In this document: piece by piece, positions 6,459 through 8,947 of the stretch
Position numbering within the stretch: position 1 is the first letter of the stretch
How the letters are laid out: each line of letters starts with the position of its first letter
From: an uncultured Alphaproteobacteria bacterium
GTDB lineage: Bacteria > Pseudomonadota > Alphaproteobacteria > Sphingomonadales > Sphingomonadaceae
DNA length: 8,947 nucleotides
Assembly: GCA_903939555.1 (NCBI GenBank)
Contig: CAJAHV010000299.1
Coordinates: forward strand, 1-8,947
Direction: 5' to 3'
The notes under the pieces: generated by a model
Database searches by the model: none
Seen by the model: the letters and a program-made list of their open reading frames with translations, nothing else
What the model was told of the DNA's origin: nothing
Position numbers and translations under genes: made by a program

Positions 6459-8693
6459 TCAGAACGATGTCTGGTAGGAAAGATAGACGCTTCGCGGCTT
6501 GCCTTCGAACGGATAGCCATAGAAATAGGCATTGCTGTTCACTGCAATCTGTCCGGTGATGAAGGCTTCGCTGTAGCGCTGGTTGCCGAAACCGTAGCGC
6601 TCGGCGTATTTGGTATCGAGCATGTTGACGATACGAAGCTGCAATTTGTGCTGGCGCTTATCCCCCAGCCAATAGCCGACCGAGCCGTTGACCACGAGGT
6701 AGTTGCCAAAATTTTCCCGGAACTGCGGCGTGACGACGCCCGGAGTCACCGGGGTGACGACGCCATTCAGGATATAAGTTCCGGTGGTGCGATTGATGCC
6801 GCCGGTGGACCATTCCGGACCTTGGTAGCGCGGCAGCAGGTTAATGTGAAAACGCTGGTCCGGGCTATGATAGGCGAGGTTGCCCTGGAAGAAATATTCC
6901 GGCGTCTCGTTGATCTGGAAGGGTGTGCCCTTCGCCTTGGCATCCTGCTTGGTGAAGCCAAGGTTGAAGGTGAACATCTCGCCAAGGTTGAAATTGAGAT
7001 CAGCGGTGATGCCACGGATTTCGGTCACCCCCGGATCGTTGAAATAGGTGTTTGGCGTCAGGCCGCTGGTGGTGCGGATGCGGTTTGAAATATCGGTGTA
7101 GAAATATCCGACTTCCGCAGAATAGCCGCCGCCATCAAAGCTGCCGGCAATGCCGACGGCCGCATTGTAGGTCTTGGTAGTTTCGGTCAGCAGGTTAGGA
7201 TTGCCAACCGTCAACACGGTCTGAACGAAACGTTCGTTGCTTTGCGGCAGGCTGTAAGATGTGCCCCCGTTGGCACGCACATAGACTGGGCCAATTGGCT
7301 GCCGGAAGCCGAATTTCCAGATCGTCCGGGCCGAACCGCCCGAGATGAAGTCGCGGCGAATGGCACCCGAGATCTTGGTATCGGGGCTGAACGGCAGCAC
7401 AGGCCGCACATCAAGGTAAAGGCCGGTTACCGTTGTTTGTTTGTCGTCGATCGGAAACACCGGGTCGGAATCGTCCTTGTACTGGACAATCTGCGCACCG
7501 CCGACGAGTTCGACAATCGGCAGGCTAAGCGTGTTTCGCAAATTGTACCCCAGCTCCTGGAATCCACCGACCTTGGAATCCTGCCCGAAACCCTGATTGA
7601 CGAAGGCAAGGTTGCGCCCGGTGTACTTGCCCCAGGCGATGGCTGCGCCAGTGGCGGGATTGATGCAGCCGGTACGGACGCGGCAGACATCGGGGGCCGT
7701 TTCCGTGTTATTCAGCAGCGGGTTGGTCCAATAAGCTGAAAATTCTGAATAAAGCTTGTCAGACCAGCGCCGATCAATCGACATGTCGGCGATCGGGTAG
7801 CGCACCCGGTTCGGCGAGAACGTATTCACGTCGGGAAAAGCGTCTTGAAAGATGATTTCGGTGTACTGGGCGCTGATGCGCAGATCTGATTTGTCGTCGA
7901 TCTTCCAAAGGTATTTGACGCCGACGTTGGTGCGGTTGAGCGGGAATTTCTGCACACCGCCACCGGCCGCGACATTGTCGACGAAATCGGCTGGATTGAA
8001 AATCCGCGGGCCATCGGTTTGTTGCGATCCACCATAGACCATCACGCTGTGGCGGCCTTCATCGTCGATCTTGAAGCGCGCATTGCCCCAGATCTCGCGT
8101 GAATTGAACGAGCCATAGCTGGCGCCGAACTCGACCTTGTCGGTGCCGTCGGGGCGCTTGGTAATGATGTTGACGACGCCGATGCCGCCGTTACTGCCGA
8201 AAAACAAGCTGTTGCCGCCGCGGAATACCTCGACCCGCTCGATCATGTGCGGATCGATTGTCGTCGTTGGCCAGATCGTTTCCAGCGCAGGGCCGCGGTC
8301 GTAGAGCGGCACACCGTCAAGCACGACCAATGTATCGCGATCGCCGCCGCCATCGAGACGGATGGTGTATTCGCCTTCGTCAGGCGAGTAGCCGACGTTA
8401 ACGCCCTTCAGCAGGAACTGCGCAACCTCGGCAAAGTTGCTGGCGCCGCTGGCTTCGATGACGTCGGATGTCAGAATCTGAACATTGTTCCCAAATTCAA
8501 TCGCTTCCGAGGCAGTCTTAGTTTTGCTTTCGCGCGCCGCAGTAACGGTAAGCAGGCCGCTGGCCGCATCATCGGCCGCCAGGCCGGCGACCTCGGCTGC
8601 CGCCACGGACGTCCATGCGACAGTGCCCTGGCTGGCGCCGACGAGAAGCAGGAACAAATTTGACGCGAAACGGCAGCGGTTGGTTTTGGACAC
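6459..8693 (-). CDS. TonB-dependent outer-membrane receptor, probable first step of the phnDCE uptake route
   Basis: This 744-residue receptor would import a ligand across the outer membrane using TonB-ExbBD energy. A signal peptide (about 1-33, cleavage after Ala-Ala-Ala33) is followed by a likely TonB box around LLTVTA (47-52). The plug domain (about 65-180) includes VVLDGVPLYD (123-132), IERVEVFRGG (151-160) and the closing VVNIITK (173-179). The rest is a 22-strand-type beta-barrel ending in Tyr-Gln-Thr-Ser-Phe. The terminal Phe744 is the usual signal for the BAM complex. Cys337 and Cys343 could form a disulfide in an exposed loop. The start is GTG, chosen because AAGGGGGGA lies just upstream at ideal spacing. 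Classical TonB substrates are siderophores, cobalamin or glycans. Position directly before phnDCE on the same strand, with a 72-base gap, suggests a phosphonate-like or metal-complexed substrate, but this is inference. Its base composition is visibly less GC-rich than glmUS. Confidence 0.95.
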   Translation of the reverse strand: MSKTNRCRFASNLFLLLVGASQGTVAWTSVAAAEVAGLAADDAASGLLTVTAARESKTKTASEAIEFGNNVQILTSDVIEASGASNFAEVAQFLLKGVNVGYSPDEGEYTIRLDGGGDRDTLVVLDGVPLYDRGPALETIWPTTTIDPHMIERVEVFRGGNSLFFGSNGGIGVVNIITKRPDGTDKVEFGASYGSFNSREIWGNARFKIDDEGRHSVMVYGGSQQTDGPRIFNPADFVDNVAAGGGVQKFPLNRTNVGVKYLWKIDDKSDLRISAQYTEIIFQDAFPDVNTFSPNRVRYPIADMSIDRRWSDKLYSEFSAYWTNPLLNNTETAPDVCRVRTGCINPATGAAIAWGKYTGRNLAFVNQGFGQDSKVGGFQELGYNLRNTLSLPIVELVGGAQIVQYKDDSDPVFPIDDKQTTVTGLYLDVRPVLPFSPDTKISGAIRRDFISGGSARTIWKFGFRQPIGPVYVRANGGTSYSLPQSNERFVQTVLTVGNPNLLTETTKTYNAAVGIAGSFDGGGYSAEVGYFYTDISNRIRTTSGLTPNTYFNDPGVTEIRGITADLNFNLGEMFTFNLGFTKQDAKAKGTPFQINETPEYFFQGNLAYHSPDQRFHINLLPRYQGPEWSTGGINRTTGTYILNGVVTPVTPGVVTPQFRENFGNYLVVNGSVGYWLGDKRQHKLQLRIVNMLDTKYAERYGFGNQRYSEAFITGQIAVNSNAYFYGYPFEGKPRSVYLSYQTSF
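6726..6764. repeat. Short tandem duplication inside the receptor gene
   Basis: A 15-base unit occurs twice with one mismatch (6726-6740 and 6750-6764, period 24). It encodes the protein repeat GVVTPVTP-GVVTPQ starting at residue 644 of the receptor. Between the copies lies the perfect palindrome GTCACC-GG-GGTGAC (6745-6758). The unit is in frame and adds about eight residues, probably to a surface loop of the barrel. It looks like a small slippage duplication. Confidence 0.7.
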
Positions 8694-8697
8694 GGTG

Positions 8698-8706
8698 TCC
8701 CCCCTT
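8698..8706 (-). promoter_or_regulatory. Strong Shine-Dalgarno deciding the GTG start of the receptor
   Basis: On the minus strand AAGGGGGGA lies at 8706-8698, about five bases before the GTG at 8693. It is by far the best ribosome-binding site in the window and supports GTG as the true start. It also implies that this receptor can be made in quantity when transcribed. Confidence 0.8.
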
Positions 8707-8775
8707 GAAAATGAAGTTCGTGCAGCGGGACAAAGCCGGATAGATCGAATCCATCAGCGCCCTGCTTGGGAGAAT

Positions 8776-8809
8776 CAGATAGTGCCGTGGTGTGACACTA
8801 TCATGAACT
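8776..8809 (-). promoter_or_regulatory. Possible second Pho-box-like promoter, upstream of the receptor
   Basis: On the minus strand AGTTCAT (8809-8803), GATA and GTGTCAC (8798-8792) have the same 11-base period as the site before phnD, and the two 18-base sites agree at 12 positions. Against CTGTCAT the halves match at only four and five of seven. Exactly ten bases on is TATCTG (8781-8776), a mediocre -10. If real, the transcript would have a leader of about 75 bases. The first half overlaps the palindrome described at 8803-8849, so the match could be incidental. Confidence 0.25.
8778..8802. repeat. Inverted repeat GATAGTG / CACTATC before the receptor
   Basis: Perfect seven-base arms at 8778-8784 and 8796-8802 flank an 11-base centre. 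The repeat abuts, without a gap, the AT-rich inverted repeat starting at 8803, and covers the likely -10 area of the receptor promoter. An operator for a dimeric regulator is plausible. As RNA it would be a short hairpin with no T run after it. Confidence 0.65.
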
Positions 8810-8849
8810 ATATTCATTAATTTTATTGCAGCTAATGAATATAATTCAT
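8803..8849. repeat. AT-rich pair of palindromes forming a 17-base inverted repeat
   Basis: Arms 8803-8819 and 8833-8849 are reverse complements at 16 of 17 positions (the one mismatch is C8808 opposite A8844), around a 13-base centre. Each arm region is also palindromic in itself. ATGAACTATATTCAT (8803-8817) is near-perfect, and AATGAAT-ATA-ATTCATT (8834-8850) has perfect seven-base arms. The two palindrome centres (8810 and 8842) are 32 bases apart, about three helical turns, so two dimers could bind on one face. The TGAA-N5-TTCA core recalls ArsR/SmtB-type operators (TGAA-N6-TTCA) but is one base shorter. It does not fit the usual Fur box. It stands out as an AT island in GC-rich DNA upstream of the receptor. 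Confidence 0.85.
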
Positions 8850-8896
8850 TTCTATGGTGAAAATAGTGAGCGTTCCGCCGACATGTGGCTGGACTT

Positions 8897-8912
8897 CGTG
8901 TGGCTTCACACG
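8897..8912. repeat. Short perfect hairpin CGTGTG / CACACG at the right end
   Basis: Six-base arms (8897-8902 and 8907-8912) enclose the tetraloop GCTT. No T run follows on either strand, so it is a poor terminator. It lies in the non-coding end of the window (8851-8947), where I see no convincing gene. Function unknown. Confidence 0.45.
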
Positions 8913-8947
8913 GCATGATATTCTTCTGGGGCCCAGCGGAGAAAAAG

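Noticed and set aside
6444..7088. Open frame of 214 codons on the plus strand opposite the receptor
   Set aside because: It is antisense to a clear TonB receptor frame, has no ribosome-binding site and no domain, and its reading follows from the codon bias of the real gene.
8803..8849. The 17-base inverted repeat as a terminator for a gene entering from the right
   Set aside because: The stem is almost all A-T with a 13-base loop and no T tract after it. Its two internal palindromes and place before a promoter fit an operator better.
8803..8850. Fur box for iron control of the receptor
   Set aside because: The palindromes have TGAA...TTCA cores. They do not match the classical 19-base Fur site or the alphaproteobacterial form as I know them, so I did not assign iron regulation.
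8854..8947. Possible divergent gene starting ATGGTGAAAATA and open to the right edge
   Set aside because: Only 31 codons are visible. There is no Shine-Dalgarno before the ATG and no recognisable N-terminus, and the stretch contains a perfect hairpin. Chance openness over this length is common, but sequence to the right could revive it.

Overview
The window looks like a chromosomal segment of a GC-rich alphaproteobacterium, most likely in or near the sphingomonads. This is inferred from the gene order (phosphoglycolate phosphatase, glmU, glmS), the style of the proteins and the large TonB-dependent receptor. It is not proven by any marker gene in the window. No rRNA, tRNA, CRISPR array, integrase or insertion sequence was recognised.

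Left part (1-3679), housekeeping. A 5'-truncated view of a HAD phosphatase gene (gph) runs leftward out of the window. Divergent from it, glmU and glmS run rightward, 52 bases apart. GlmS makes glucosamine-6-phosphate from fructose-6-phosphate and glutamine. GlmU acetylates and uridylates glucosamine-1-phosphate to UDP-GlcNAc, the precursor of peptidoglycan and lipopolysaccharide. The linking enzyme GlmM is not in the window.

Right part (3702-8693), an uptake cluster, all on the minus strand and convergent with glmS. In transcription order it holds a TonB-dependent outer-membrane receptor, a PhnD-family binding lipoprotein, a PhnC-type ATPase and a PhnE-type permease. The last three are tightly packed (4-base gap, then a 4-base ATGA overlap). 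Together they would form a continuous import route from outside the cell to the cytoplasm. The substrate is probably a phosphonate, phosphite or other phosphorus oxyanion compound. No C-P lyase, phosphonatase or phosphite dehydrogenase gene lies next to it here.

The most interesting non-coding signals are two Pho-box-like direct repeats. One is in the 72-base gap before phnD, with a phoA-like spacing to a TATAAA. A weaker one lies upstream of the receptor. The receptor's upstream region also carries an AT-rich pair of palindromes that together make a 17-base inverted repeat, abutting a second 7-base inverted repeat. This looks like a compact operator region. Substrate and regulation remain inferences.
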